Numbered from the stretch's first letter, positions 8,348 to 14,830 are shown. The stretch: DNA of 14,830 bases from CANHEE01 sp043777755 (GCA_043777755.1 JAYWHK010000012.1:1-14830), one strand, 5' to 3'. Notes: a model not told the origin generated them from the sequence alone. Numbers and translations are program-made.

Positions 8348-8419
8348 TTGTTTGGAATGGTTTGTAATTGTTCGCAATGTTTGAAACGAAAATAAACAAT
8401 TACAAACCACTCCAAACAA
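8348..8419. repeat. Intergenic hairpin repeat, copy B (between yajC and asparaginase)
   Basis: A 25-base left arm (8348-8372, TTGTTTGGAATGG continuing TTTGTAATTGTT) and a 25-base right arm (8395-8419) are reverse complements except for one position (A opposite C). The loop is 22 bases. The hairpin begins 6 bases after the yajC stop and ends 16 bases before the asparaginase ATG. No U-tract follows, so it is not a classical terminator. It may stabilise mRNA ends, modulate read-through or affect initiation; that is inference. It is a diverged duplicate of copy A at 7980-8044. Confidence 0.8.
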
Positions 8420-8435
8420 AATATAACACTCACGA

Positions 8436-8924
8436 ATGCTTCAAATATTCATCACTGGCGGTACTTTTGATAAAGAGTATAATTATTTAACTGGAGAATT
8501 GTTCTTCCGTGACTCGCATCTTCCTGATATGATTGAGCGTGGTCGCTGTACTTTAGAGGTCGAAATCCGCACATTGATGATGGTGGACAGCCTCCAAATG
8601 CAAGAAGAAGACCGTGAACAAATCGCTTATCAGTGCAAAAAATCGGATTGTCCGTACATCGTGATTACACACGGAACAGACACAATGGTTGAAACCGCCG
8701 CTTTTCTTGCTGAAAAAGGGATTCCAAACAAAACAATTATTCTAACAGGTGCAATGATTCCTTATGCTTTTGGAAATTCCTCTGATGGTTTTTTCAATTT
8801 GGGAAGTGCCATGGCTTTTGCACAAGTATTGCCTTCGGGTGTTTATATTGTTATGAACGGACGGGCTTTCGCTTGGAACGAAGTCCGCAAAAATCGTGAA
8901 ACTGGTTATTTTGTAAAAATATAA
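8436..8924 (+). CDS. Short asparaginase-domain protein (N-terminal domain only)
   Basis: 162 residues, about half of a classical L-asparaginase (320-350), corresponding to the N-terminal catalytic domain. All residues expected from bacterial type I/II asparaginases seem present: TGGT with Thr10 as the first nucleophile, Asp51-Ser52 (DSLQM), the second motif THGTDTM with Thr81-Asp82, LTGAM at 103-107, SSDG at 115-118, and Lys152 in the NEVRK segment that aligns with the catalytic Lys. The C-terminal domain, which completes the dimer interface and part of the site in classical enzymes, is absent and is not found in the following 250 bases. Stand-alone asparaginase-domain proteins of this size exist, so this need not be a broken gene. 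Likely activity is hydrolysis of asparagine or a related amide; the substrate is unproven. It probably depends on the upstream promoter or one in the repeat. Confidence 0.87.
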   Translation: MLQIFITGGTFDKEYNYLTGELFFRDSHLPDMIERGRCTLEVEIRTLMMVDSLQMQEEDREQIAYQCKKSDCPYIVITHGTDTMVETAAFLAEKGIPNKTIILTGAMIPYAFGNSSDGFFNLGSAMAFAQVLPSGVYIVMNGRAFAWNEVRKNRETGYFVKI

Positions 8925-8940
8925 TTAAAACTTAGGTAAC

Positions 8941-9021
8941 ATGAGCTTTAGCTCGTGGCAAAGTACAACCACGGTTTCTCTAATATCTGCAATGTTTAAT
9001 TTTCAACGAGCTAAAGATCGT
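8941..9021 (+). repeat. REP/BIME-like palindromic element, copy 2
   Basis: ATGAGCTTTAGCTCGT (8941-8956) and the near-inverse ACGAGCTAAAGATCGT (9006-9021) frame a spacer that itself starts GTGG-CAAAGTACAA-CCAC. Further out, AAAACTTAG (8927-8935) pairs with CTAAGTTTT (9035-9043), so the inverted symmetry spans about 117 bases. The unit is the same family as the element at 3328-3405, in opposite orientation. It lies directly downstream of the asparaginase gene and may fold as a transcript 3-prime structure, though no U-tract follows. Confidence 0.75.
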
Positions 9022-9073
9022 TTCACCAGCACCTCTAAGTTTTCACAAAATCTAAAAAATAGCGTAACAAAAG

Positions 9074-9089
9074 TTTAACATACGTTAAA
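9074..9089. promoter_or_regulatory. Candidate operator palindrome TTTAAC-N4-GTTAAA
   Basis: TTTAAC-ATAC-GTTAAA is a perfect 6-base inverted repeat centred about 95 bases upstream of the fibronectin-repeat gene start. A longer version of the same palindrome lies at 13659-13678, at a similar distance upstream of the response regulator. The regulator is unknown and a role is inferred only from symmetry and position. Confidence 0.4.
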
Positions 9090-9175
9090 GTCCTGATTTT
9101 CAGTGACAAAAGTGTTCAAAATACGTATATGTAAGTATTAAAATTATTCACTTATTTTAAAACTACACCACAAGT

Positions 9176-12100
9176 ATGAACTTACGTTACCTCCCCTTCT
9201 CAAGCAAACTGAAAGGTTTGCTGCTCATGGCGTTTGCCATTGGTTTATTTTTCAATACCAATGCTCGCCCGAACCACTCAGAAAATAACAATCCAGCTAC
9301 AACTTGTAGTATTTGTAACATTCCTGACGCACCTTTTGCCTTGAATGTGACCACCAATCAAGTTACCTTGATGTGGTTGGCTGCACTTGATGCTTGTTCT
9401 TACACCACTCGTTTGCGTGAAGCAGGAACAACAACTTGGACGAATACACAAACCGTCACAAGTACTACAGCAATCGCTTCTGGATTGGTCGCTGGAAAAA
9501 CCTACGAGTGGCAAGTACGCACGAATTGTTGCGACAATACCTTTAGTGGTTATTCGCCTATTACTATTTTTAATACACCCGTTCCTTGTACGAATCCCGT
9601 TCCGACAGGATTAATTAGTAGCAATATTGTTACGAATGGTGCAAAACTTTCTTGGACAGCCGTAACTGGCGCAACTGGCTACGTTTTAAAATACAAAGTA
9701 CAAGGCACAAGCAATTGGCAGCAAGTCAATGTCACTGGAAATACTTATCAATTGACAGGTTTGGCAGCTTCTACCAATTATGAATTTCAGCTTTCTACGT
9801 ATGCAAACAGCTGTATTGGCGACCCGAGTGTATCTGCAACGTTCACAACGGCAGCGATTCCAACTTGTGCGCAAGTAGCAACGCCTACCATTGTTTCTTC
9901 TACTCCAACGAGTTGCTGTATTCAATGGGCTGCTGCGCCATCAGCTTGTTCTTATTGGGTCAGAAGCCGTGTTGTTGGTCAATCGAAATGGTTTTCAACA
10001 CAATTTGCCTCGACAACTCAAATCTGTATTCCAAACTTATCGCCAGGTACGATTTACGAGTGTCAAGTAGAATCTTATTGTTGTAATGGAGCAACGGGAC
10101 CACCAAGTCCTTTTTTAATTATCAATACATCAAATTCTTGTGTCGCACCATCTTCTCCAACGGCTTCTAATGTTACATCAAGTTCTGTGCAATTGTGTTG
10201 GACAGGTTCTCCAAGCGCAACAGGCTACAAAGTAGAATATAAAACTACTGCGGCAAGCATTTGGACATCTGTGTTTTCTAATACACCTTGCACAACACTT
10301 TACGGCTTGGCAGCAAGTACAACATACCAATACAGAGTTTCTACTTATTGTGGTGCAACTACACTGAGTTTGCCATGTGTTGTCAATACTTTTACAACAA
10401 CAGTAGCAACAACAATATGTAGTACTATCCCAAGCGGTATTGTTTGTGGTAGCGCAACATCAAGTGGATTTGTAGCCACTTGGCCCGCAGTTTCGGGAGC
10501 TTGTTCTTACAATATTCGTTTGAGAGTTTTGGGTGCGACAACTTGGGCTTTTACGGGCGCATTGACGACAAACAAAGCAACTATTACAAATGCTGCCGTA
10601 GGCACAACCTACGAATTTCAAATACAATCTGTTTGTTGCAATGGTGGAACAAGTGATTTTTCAGTACTTTGTACTTGTACAACAACTGCATTTTGTCCAA
10701 TTCCAACAGGAATTACTTTTAATAGCATCACAAATACAACAGCCGTAGTCAATTGGGCTGCTGCTGCAACTGCAACTTCTTACACCGTTCAATACAGAGC
10801 TACTGGCACTGCAACTTGGACTTCCGTAAACGCAACAAGCACATCTACAACGCTTTATGGATTAAATGCAAATACACCTTACGAAGTACAAGTGATTGCA
10901 AATTGCCCTAACAATTGTGTAAGTGCGCCTTCTACGATTGGAACGTTTACCACTGGAAACGTCAGTGTCGCTTGTGGTATTCCCATCAATTGTGTGTTTA
11001 GTAATTTAGCGACGACAAGTTGTGTATTGAATTGGACAGCGGTTTCTGGTGCTTGTTCTTACATTGTTCGTGTCAAAGTACAAGGCGCAACAACTTGGGC
11101 AGCAATAGGTTATCCAACAAAAAATAGTGCAAATTTGACCAATTTGACACCAAATACAACGTATGAATGGCAAGTTTTGGCAGTATGTTGTACGGGTACG
11201 CAAGGTGATTATTGCCCGATACAGATTGTGACAACACCCAATTCTTGTGTTACACCAACGAATGTTATTGCGTCAAGTATCAAAAATACAAGTGCAGCAT
11301 TGTCTTGGACAGCTATTCCCAATGCGCTTTCTTACACGGTAAGTTACAAAACAGAAACAGAAACAACTTGGAATACTTTTGTTAGTCCTACGAATACTTT
11401 TACGATTGCGAATTTAGTTCCAAATACAACGTATCAATATTTTGTGCAAACAAATTGCAGCGCAACATCACAAAGTGGCGCATCTGTTATTTGTACTTTC
11501 AAAACAACGGCATCAAGTAACTGTGAAATGCCTTTGGGACTGACGGTACAAAATATTACAACATCATCAGCGCAATTATCTTGGCTAACCTCGCCAAGTG
11601 CTTGTGCTTACAAATTAAGATATAGGCTAAAAGGCACAACGACATGGTCACAATTGTCCGTTTCAGGAAACTCTTTGTCATTGAGTGGTTTGAGTGCAGG
11701 AACAAATTACGAATGGAGTGTAATGTCTATTTGTTGTAACAATTCATTCAGTCCTTTTGCGCCAACGGTTAGTTTTGTGACGAATACCGCTTGTTTGACC
11801 AACGATGAACCTTGTTCGCCAAGTGTCGTGACCGTTGGTGAAGCCGTATGGTCTTGTTTGAATGGTAGCAACACTTGTGCAACTGGCTCTGCCATTGCAA
11901 GCCCAACTTGTGATTATTCAGCAAATGACGTTTGGTACAAATTAATCATGCCAGCATCTGGTTTTGCAACAATTGCCGTTTGTGCAAGCCCAGGTATGAA
12001 TCCAGGTATTGCTGTTTACAGCAACAATGGTTGTAGTAACTTGACTTATTTGGGTTGTAAATCCGCTGCAAATGGCAATTCAATAGCGCAAATTTCCGTT

Positions 12101-12538
12101 CAAGGTCCAGTAGGTTATGCGCTATGGATAAGGGTTTGGGGCAGTGCAAACACAACAGGAACATTTAGCATTTGTGCCATCAATAAAGTAGTTATGGGCA
12201 ATGTTATCGGTTCTGCAAGTTCTCGTGGTGATGTGGTGACAGATGTGCTTATTGAAGAAAATAAGGATATTTTGACTGAAAATAAAACGCTTATTTTAGC
12301 TCCAAATCCAGCATCTTCTAACGTAACTATACGTTTTGATGCTACACAAAACGCTACACAAGCCAAAATTGCAGTCTATGACATTCAAGGTAGAAAAGTA
12401 TTGACAGAAAATTTGGACATTCAAAAAGGCGAAAATAACACTAATCTTTCCGTAGAAAATCTAAGTACAGGCACTTATATTTTACGCATCGAAAGTGTAG
12501 AAAATTTTACTCCTATTCGTTTGATGATTCAAAAATAA
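9176..12538 (+). CDS. Large secreted fibronectin type III repeat protein with PPC-like domain and T9SS sorting domain
   Basis: 1120 residues. The signal peptide is about 1-30 (hydrophobic LLLMAFAIGLFF, probable cleavage after NTNA). Nine fibronectin type III-like repeats of 90-94 residues follow, each beginning with Cys, at 44, 138, 231, 322, 415, 507, 600, 691 and 783. Each has the family pattern of a central Trp, a TW in strand C', an L/G pair and T-x-Y-E/Q before the last strands. Residues 873-1025 form a Cys-rich jelly-roll resembling PPC domains (NDEPCSPS, DVWYKL, GYALWIRVWG). From about 1038 is a T9SS type A sorting domain with APNPASS at 1042-1048 and terminal RLMIQK. No catalytic motif is visible, so a surface adhesin or structural role is inferred. 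A strong terminator follows 16 bases after the stop. A palindrome upstream may control it. Confidence 0.9.
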   Translation: MNLRYLPFSSKLKGLLLMAFAIGLFFNTNARPNHSENNNPATTCSICNIPDAPFALNVTTNQVTLMWLAALDACSYTTRLREAGTTTWTNTQTVTSTTAIASGLVAGKTYEWQVRTNCCDNTFSGYSPITIFNTPVPCTNPVPTGLISSNIVTNGAKLSWTAVTGATGYVLKYKVQGTSNWQQVNVTGNTYQLTGLAASTNYEFQLSTYANSCIGDPSVSATFTTAAIPTCAQVATPTIVSSTPTSCCIQWAAAPSACSYWVRSRVVGQSKWFSTQFASTTQICIPNLSPGTIYECQVESYCCNGATGPPSPFLIINTSNSCVAPSSPTASNVTSSSVQLCWTGSPSATGYKVEYKTTAASIWTSVFSNTPCTTLYGLAASTTYQYRVSTYCGATTLSLPCVVNTFTTTVATTICSTIPSGIVCGSATSSGFVATWPAVSGACSYNIRLRVLGATTWAFTGALTTNKATITNAAVGTTYEFQIQSVCCNGGTSDFSVLCTCTTTAFCPIPTGITFNSITNTTAVVNWAAAATATSYTVQYRATGTATWTSVNATSTSTTLYGLNANTPYEVQVIANCPNNCVSAPSTIGTFTTGNVSVACGIPINCVFSNLATTSCVLNWTAVSGACSYIVRVKVQGATTWAAIGYPTKNSANLTNLTPNTTYEWQVLAVCCTGTQGDYCPIQIVTTPNSCVTPTNVIASSIKNTSAALSWTAIPNALSYTVSYKTETETTWNTFVSPTNTFTIANLVPNTTYQYFVQTNCSATSQSGASVICTFKTTASSNCEMPLGLTVQNITTSSAQLSWLTSPSACAYKLRYRLKGTTTWSQLSVSGNSLSLSGLSAGTNYEWSVMSICCNNSFSPFAPTVSFVTNTACLTNDEPCSPSVVTVGEAVWSCLNGSNTCATGSAIASPTCDYSANDVWYKLIMPASGFATIAVCASPGMNPGIAVYSNNGCSNLTYLGCKSAANGNSIAQISVQGPVGYALWIRVWGSANTTGTFSICAINKVVMGNVIGSASSRGDVVTDVLIEENKDILTENKTLILAPNPASSNVTIRFDATQNATQAKIAVYDIQGRKVLTENLDIQKGENNTNLSVENLSTGTYILRIESVENFTPIRLMIQK
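9305..11791 (+). repeat. Nine tandem fibronectin III-like coding repeats arranged as an A/B super-repeat
   Basis: Units begin at 9305, 9587, 9866, 10139, 10418, 10694, 10973, 11246 and 11522 and are 270-282 bases each. Odd units carry an (A)CSY/CAY strand and a double Cys (VCCNG type). Even units carry ATGY/ATSY/ALSY and lack the double Cys. This gives four full two-domain units of about 185 residues plus a final A unit. Confidence 0.8.
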
Positions 12539-12553
12539 ATTTGTTTTTTTCTA

Positions 12554-12594
12554 AAAAAATCCCATTGTATCGTAATGATGCAATGGGATTTTTT
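12554..12594. terminator. Strong bidirectional intrinsic terminator
   Basis: The left arm 12554-12571 (AAAAAATCCCATTGTATC) and right arm 12577-12594 (GATGCAATGGGATTTTTT) pair over 18 positions with one U-G wobble, around a 5-base loop (GTAAT). The terminal A-run and T-run make it work on both strands. It ends the fibronectin-repeat gene, and its T-run overlaps the stop codon of a minus-strand remnant. Confidence 0.92.
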
Positions 12595-12682
12595 ATTTTC
12601 TTTTATCTACCAAAACCTTTTCCAATTGTTCATAAAAATCGTTTTGACTTTGACTGTTGCAAAATGGTACACCTGTAATTAA
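12593..12682 (-). pseudogene. Possible remnant of a minus-strand gene (C-terminal about 29 codons)
   Basis: On the minus strand an open frame reads ITGVPFCNSQSQNDFYEQLE then KVLVDKRK and a stop whose TAA merges into the A-run of the terminator, exactly as a genuine gene end would. It runs back to an in-frame TAA near 12690 with no ATG. The composition (charged, amphipathic, no homopolymer bias) looks coding, unlike the extremely AT-rich 12685-12770 beyond. I do not recognise the family. It could be chance, since it is only about 30 codons. Confidence 0.25.
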
Positions 12683-12795
12683 ATATTATTTTTTATTTTT
12701 AAATATATTTTGTTTTATTCTAAAATTCATTTTTTTATTTTTTTATTCTAAAAAAAACTTTATTTTTACCCTTTAAAACGTCACGATTACGTACT

Positions 12796-13479
12796 ATGCA
12801 ACATTCCATCAAAACATGGTCACCTGACGACCAACCACGAGAAAAAATGATAGCCAAAGGCAAAAATGCACTCAGCGATGCAGAATTGATTGCAATTTTG
12901 CTGGGTTCGGGCAACAACGAAGAGTCGGCTGTTGATTTGGCAAAACATATTTTGAGAGATTACCAAAACGATATTTATCAGTTGGGTTTGGCATCTATTG
13001 AAGCATTGAAAAAATACAAAGGTATCGGTGATGCCAAGGCGGTAACGGTTGCTGCGGCACTGGAATTGGGTCGTCGTCGCAAGGAAAGTAGCCGAAAAGA
13101 GATTGTCGTTATTGATGGAAGCAAAAGTGCTTTCGAGGTCTTACAACCTCATTTACAAGACCTTGCACACGAGGAATTTTGGATTTTACACCTCAATCGA
13201 GGCAATCGGGTTTTACTTTGCGAAAACATCAGTAAAGGTGGAATGGCAGGTACTGTTGTTGATCCCAAAGTTGTTTATAGACGAGCATTAGAGTTGCAAT
13301 CCGCAGCGATTATCGTTGCGCACAACCATCCTTCTGGAAATCTTAGAGCAAGCCAACAAGATATTGACATCACAAAAAAATTAGCAGATGCTGGAAAAAT
13401 GCTTGAAATAAGTTTTTTAGACCATTTGATTATTCACGACAATGCTTTTTATAGTTTTGCAGATGAAGGAATGTTGTGA
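12796..13479 (+). CDS. radC: RadC family protein (JAB/MPN metalloprotease-like domain)
   Basis: 227 residues, full length for the family (220-230). The N-terminal UPF0758 region has WSPDDQPREKM and a SDAELIAILLGSG stretch (27-39), then a helix-hairpin-helix-like KYKGIGDAKA at 73-82. The C-terminal JAB domain has Glu126/127 (HEEFWILHLN), His176 and His178 (AHNHPSG), Ser186 and Asp189, giving an intact JAMM pattern H-x-H-x7-S-x2-D. The historic assignment to DNA repair in E. coli was later attributed to another gene, so the true role is unsettled; relatives include anti-restriction and phage-associated proteins. The context here is chromosomal with no mobile neighbours. It starts at the first ATG, after a very AT-rich leader containing a weak TATTTTTA at 12761. 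It appears monocistronic. Confidence 0.93.
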   Translation: MQHSIKTWSPDDQPREKMIAKGKNALSDAELIAILLGSGNNEESAVDLAKHILRDYQNDIYQLGLASIEALKKYKGIGDAKAVTVAAALELGRRRKESSRKEIVVIDGSKSAFEVLQPHLQDLAHEEFWILHLNRGNRVLLCENISKGGMAGTVVDPKVVYRRALELQSAAIIVAHNHPSGNLRASQQDIDITKKLADAGKMLEISFLDHLIIHDNAFYSFADEGML

Positions 13480-13658
13480 AACTTACAATATATCGCTTAA
13501 GTTTTTACAGGAAAAAAAATAAAAAAATGAAACATTTGAAAAAAAGTTAAAATTATCATTTTTTACAAAATACTGATTATCAGATTTTTATATAAATAAA
13601 AATAAAAATTTAGTTAATTTTTTTTTAAAAAATTATTTTTTATGAAATTAAATTCAGA

Positions 13659-13678
13659 ATTTTAACGTTTGTTAAAAT
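13659..13678. promoter_or_regulatory. Candidate operator palindrome ATTTTAAC-N4-GTTAAAAT
   Basis: ATTTTAAC (13659-13666) and GTTAAAAT (13671-13678) are perfect 8-base inverted arms around GTTT, 72 bases before the response regulator ATG. The core is shared with the site at 9074-9089. Autoregulation by the response regulator is possible but unproven. AT-rich background lowers the weight of the outer A/T positions. Confidence 0.45.
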
Positions 13679-13749
13679 GTGAATACGAAAGAACGCACAC
13701 AATCATAAAAATAAATTTCTTTAAATACACCAAAAACTTAATCATATAC

Positions 13750-14466
13750 ATGGCAACTGCAAATCACAAAATCCTCCTCGTCGAAGACGACCAAAACTTT
13801 GGTGATGTACTTCACCACTATCTTGAAATGAATGACTTTGATGTCACGCTCGCTGTTGATGGCGTGCAAGGCTTTGAGGCTTTCAAAAAAGGCAAATTTG
13901 ACCTTTGTATCTTTGACGTAATGATGCCAAAAAAAGATGGCTTCCAGCTCGCCAAAGATGTACGTGAACGTGATGCAATCGTTCCGATAATTTTTCTTAC
14001 TGCCAAAACACTCAAAGAAGATGTCCTTCAAGGCTTCAAAATTGGTGCTGATGATTATATCTCAAAACCTTTTAATCCTGACGAATTGTTGTTCCGTATT
14101 CAAGCGGTATTGAAGCGCACAGCTCCTAAAAATGAAAAAGACGAAATCAAAGAGTTCACGATTGGAAAGTACCATTTCAATTTCCCTTTGCGTATTCTGA
14201 CTTATAATAATGAAACAAACTCAAAGGTAAAATTGTCACCAAAAGAAGCACAGTTGCTACAGATGTTTTGTGTTCACGTGAATGATGTATTGCCTCGCTC
14301 GGAAGCCCTTACTAAAATTTGGGTAGAAGACAATTACTTTACAGCACGTAGTATGGACGTTTTTGTTACTAAATTGCGTAAGTATTTGAGTATGGACGAA
14401 ACCATCGAAATCGTAAATATTCATGGTAATGGTTTCCAATTGTTGGTAAAAGAACCTGCTGCATAG
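13750..14466 (+). CDS. OmpR/PhoB-family response regulator, RprY-like
   Basis: 238 residues. Receiver domain 1-122: acidic pair Glu12-Asp13 (LLVEDD), phosphoacceptor Asp56 in FDVMMPKKDGF, Thr84 and Lys106 (SKPFNPDEL). The C-terminal winged helix is about 134-234, with LSPKEAQLLQMFC and an RSMDVFVTKLRKYL recognition segment, then the wing IHGNGFQLLV. From memory, segments such as MMPKKDGF, FLTAKTLKED, GFKIGADDYI and DNYF-x-ARSMDV closely follow Bacteroides RprY; a database search would confirm this. It binds DNA when phosphorylated by a partner histidine kinase, which is not in the window. The frame is open back to a TTG at 13669, but the ATG at 13750 gives a standard receiver N-terminus. A perfect palindrome lies upstream and a terminator at 14612. 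Confidence 0.93.
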   Translation: MATANHKILLVEDDQNFGDVLHHYLEMNDFDVTLAVDGVQGFEAFKKGKFDLCIFDVMMPKKDGFQLAKDVRERDAIVPIIFLTAKTLKEDVLQGFKIGADDYISKPFNPDELLFRIQAVLKRTAPKNEKDEIKEFTIGKYHFNFPLRILTYNNETNSKVKLSPKEAQLLQMFCVHVNDVLPRSEALTKIWVEDNYFTARSMDVFVTKLRKYLSMDETIEIVNIHGNGFQLLVKEPAA

Positions 14467-14611
14467 GATAGTAGTTGTAAGTCTGTTAGTAACAAGTCAA
14501 TAAGTCGTAAGTCTTTAATTTACTGATTTACAATAGCTTACGACATTTAAAAATACAGGTTATTTCTTTGCTGAAGGTTTGAAGATTAGCTATTTAGATA
14601 TTGGGATATTG

Positions 14612-14655
14612 AAAAAGACACCACGAGCATTGTAGAATGTTTGTGGTGTCTTTTT
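14612..14655. terminator. Bidirectional intrinsic terminator downstream of the response regulator
   Basis: AAAAAGACACCAC (14612-14624) pairs with GTGGTGTCTTTTT (14643-14655). The stem continues inward, GAGCATT with AATGTTT, using two G-U wobbles around a GTAG loop, for about 20 pairs in all. An A-run and a T-run flank the GC-richer core. It is about 145 bases after the response regulator stop, so it may also serve a convergent gene beyond the window. Confidence 0.88.
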
Positions 14656-14722
14656 TTATTTCGTATAAATTAACAGATAATTTCTAAAATTGATTGTAAC
14701 AACTTAGCGTATTTTGTTTAAC

Positions 14723-14794
14723 CACTAATTTTATCTAATTAAACGAATTTCACTAATCGTGATGTAAAAATTAAATCTAATTTCTCTAATTTTT
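14723..14794. repeat. Degenerate tandem repeat of about 9-10 bases (CTAATT/CGAATT words)
   Basis: CTAAT or CGAAT words start at 14725, 14735, 14744, 14753, 14777 and 14786, giving spacings of 10, 9, 9, 24 and 9. Individual units are CACTAATT, TCTAATT, ACGAATTT, CACTAATC, TCTAATTT and TCTAATTT again. It is non-coding and AT-rich. Confidence 0.5.
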
Positions 14795-14814
14795 ATTAAA
14801 ACTTCGTTTTAATA
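14794..14814. repeat. Short AT-rich hairpin
   Basis: TATTAAAAC (14794-14802) and GTTTTAATA (14806-14814) are perfect inverted 9-base arms around a TTC loop. There is no T-run directly after it, so a terminator function is not supported. It abuts the degenerate repeat on its left and may be part of the same element. Confidence 0.45.
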
Positions 14815-14830
14815 TTGAGCGTACCTAAGT

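Larger units (their letters stand above)
14467..14830. other. Gene-free tail of short repeats and hairpins
   Basis: No credible gene on either strand. Contents in order: GTAAGTCT twice (14477-14484 and 14507-14514) within a run of AAGTC-like words; an inverted pair GTCGTAAG (14504-14511) and CTTACGAC (14537-14544); a terminator at 14612-14655; a degenerate 9-10 base repeat at 14723-14794; and a 9-base-arm hairpin at 14794-14814. Another gene may begin or end beyond the right edge. Confidence 0.6.

Noticed and set aside
9305..11791. Fn3 repeat array as a possible assembly or cloning artefact
   Set aside because: The units differ substantially at DNA level and keep a consistent A/B pattern, so they are evolved domains.
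12761..12768. TATTTTTA as a promoter -7 box for radC
   Set aside because: It lacks the final G and there is no TTG/TTTG at the right distance upstream; the surrounding sequence is so AT-rich that such words are expected.
13571..13590. CTGATTATCAG followed by a T-rich run as a radC terminator
   Set aside because: The stem is only 4-5 pairs with almost no loop, too weak to call.
13669..13749. Upstream TTG start for the response regulator
   Set aside because: It falls inside the palindrome and adds 27 residues with no counterpart in receiver domains.

Overview
The window looks like chromosomal DNA of a Bacteroidota bacterium, most likely in or near Cytophagales. It is AT-rich. Three genes end in type IX secretion system (T9SS) C-terminal sorting domains. 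One promoter matches the Bacteroidota form TTTG-N18-TAnnTTTG. Start codons are preceded by A-rich stretches rather than strong Shine-Dalgarno sites. The last gene is a response regulator resembling Bacteroides RprY. All convincing genes are on the + strand. I saw no tRNA, rRNA, transposase, integrase or CRISPR array.

Region 1 (2-2684) is a DUF1800 gene, cut by the left edge, followed 16 bases later by a DUF1501 gene, a pairing common in Bacteroidota. The DUF1501 protein carries both a twin-arginine-like N-terminus and a T9SS tail. Region 2 (2725-7335) holds an unrecognised three-helix membrane protein, a copy of a short palindromic repeat element, and a 1294-residue secreted metzincin-type metalloprotease with a LamG-like domain and a T9SS tail.

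Region 3 (7358-8924) starts at a near-ideal Bacteroidota promoter and contains a DUF1573 protein, the SecDF-associated subunit YajC, and a one-domain asparaginase. Each of the last two start codons is preceded by a copy of the same 60-70 base hairpin-forming repeat. Region 4 (8927-12594) holds a second copy of the element from region 2, in opposite orientation, and a 1120-residue surface protein. That protein has nine fibronectin type III-like repeats in an alternating A/B pattern, a PPC-like domain and a T9SS tail, and its gene ends in a strong bidirectional terminator.

Region 5 (12593-14830) contains a probable remnant of a minus-strand gene, radC, an RprY-like response regulator, a second strong terminator and a gene-free tail of short degenerate repeats.

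The main theme is cell-surface and secretion biology: three T9SS cargo proteins, a Sec accessory subunit and a two-component regulator. I found no clear new defence or mobile system. The less ordinary signals are small: two families of palindromic intergenic repeats, a shared TTTAAC-N4-GTTAAA palindrome about 75-90 bases upstream of two genes, and the two-domain super-repeat of the giant surface protein.
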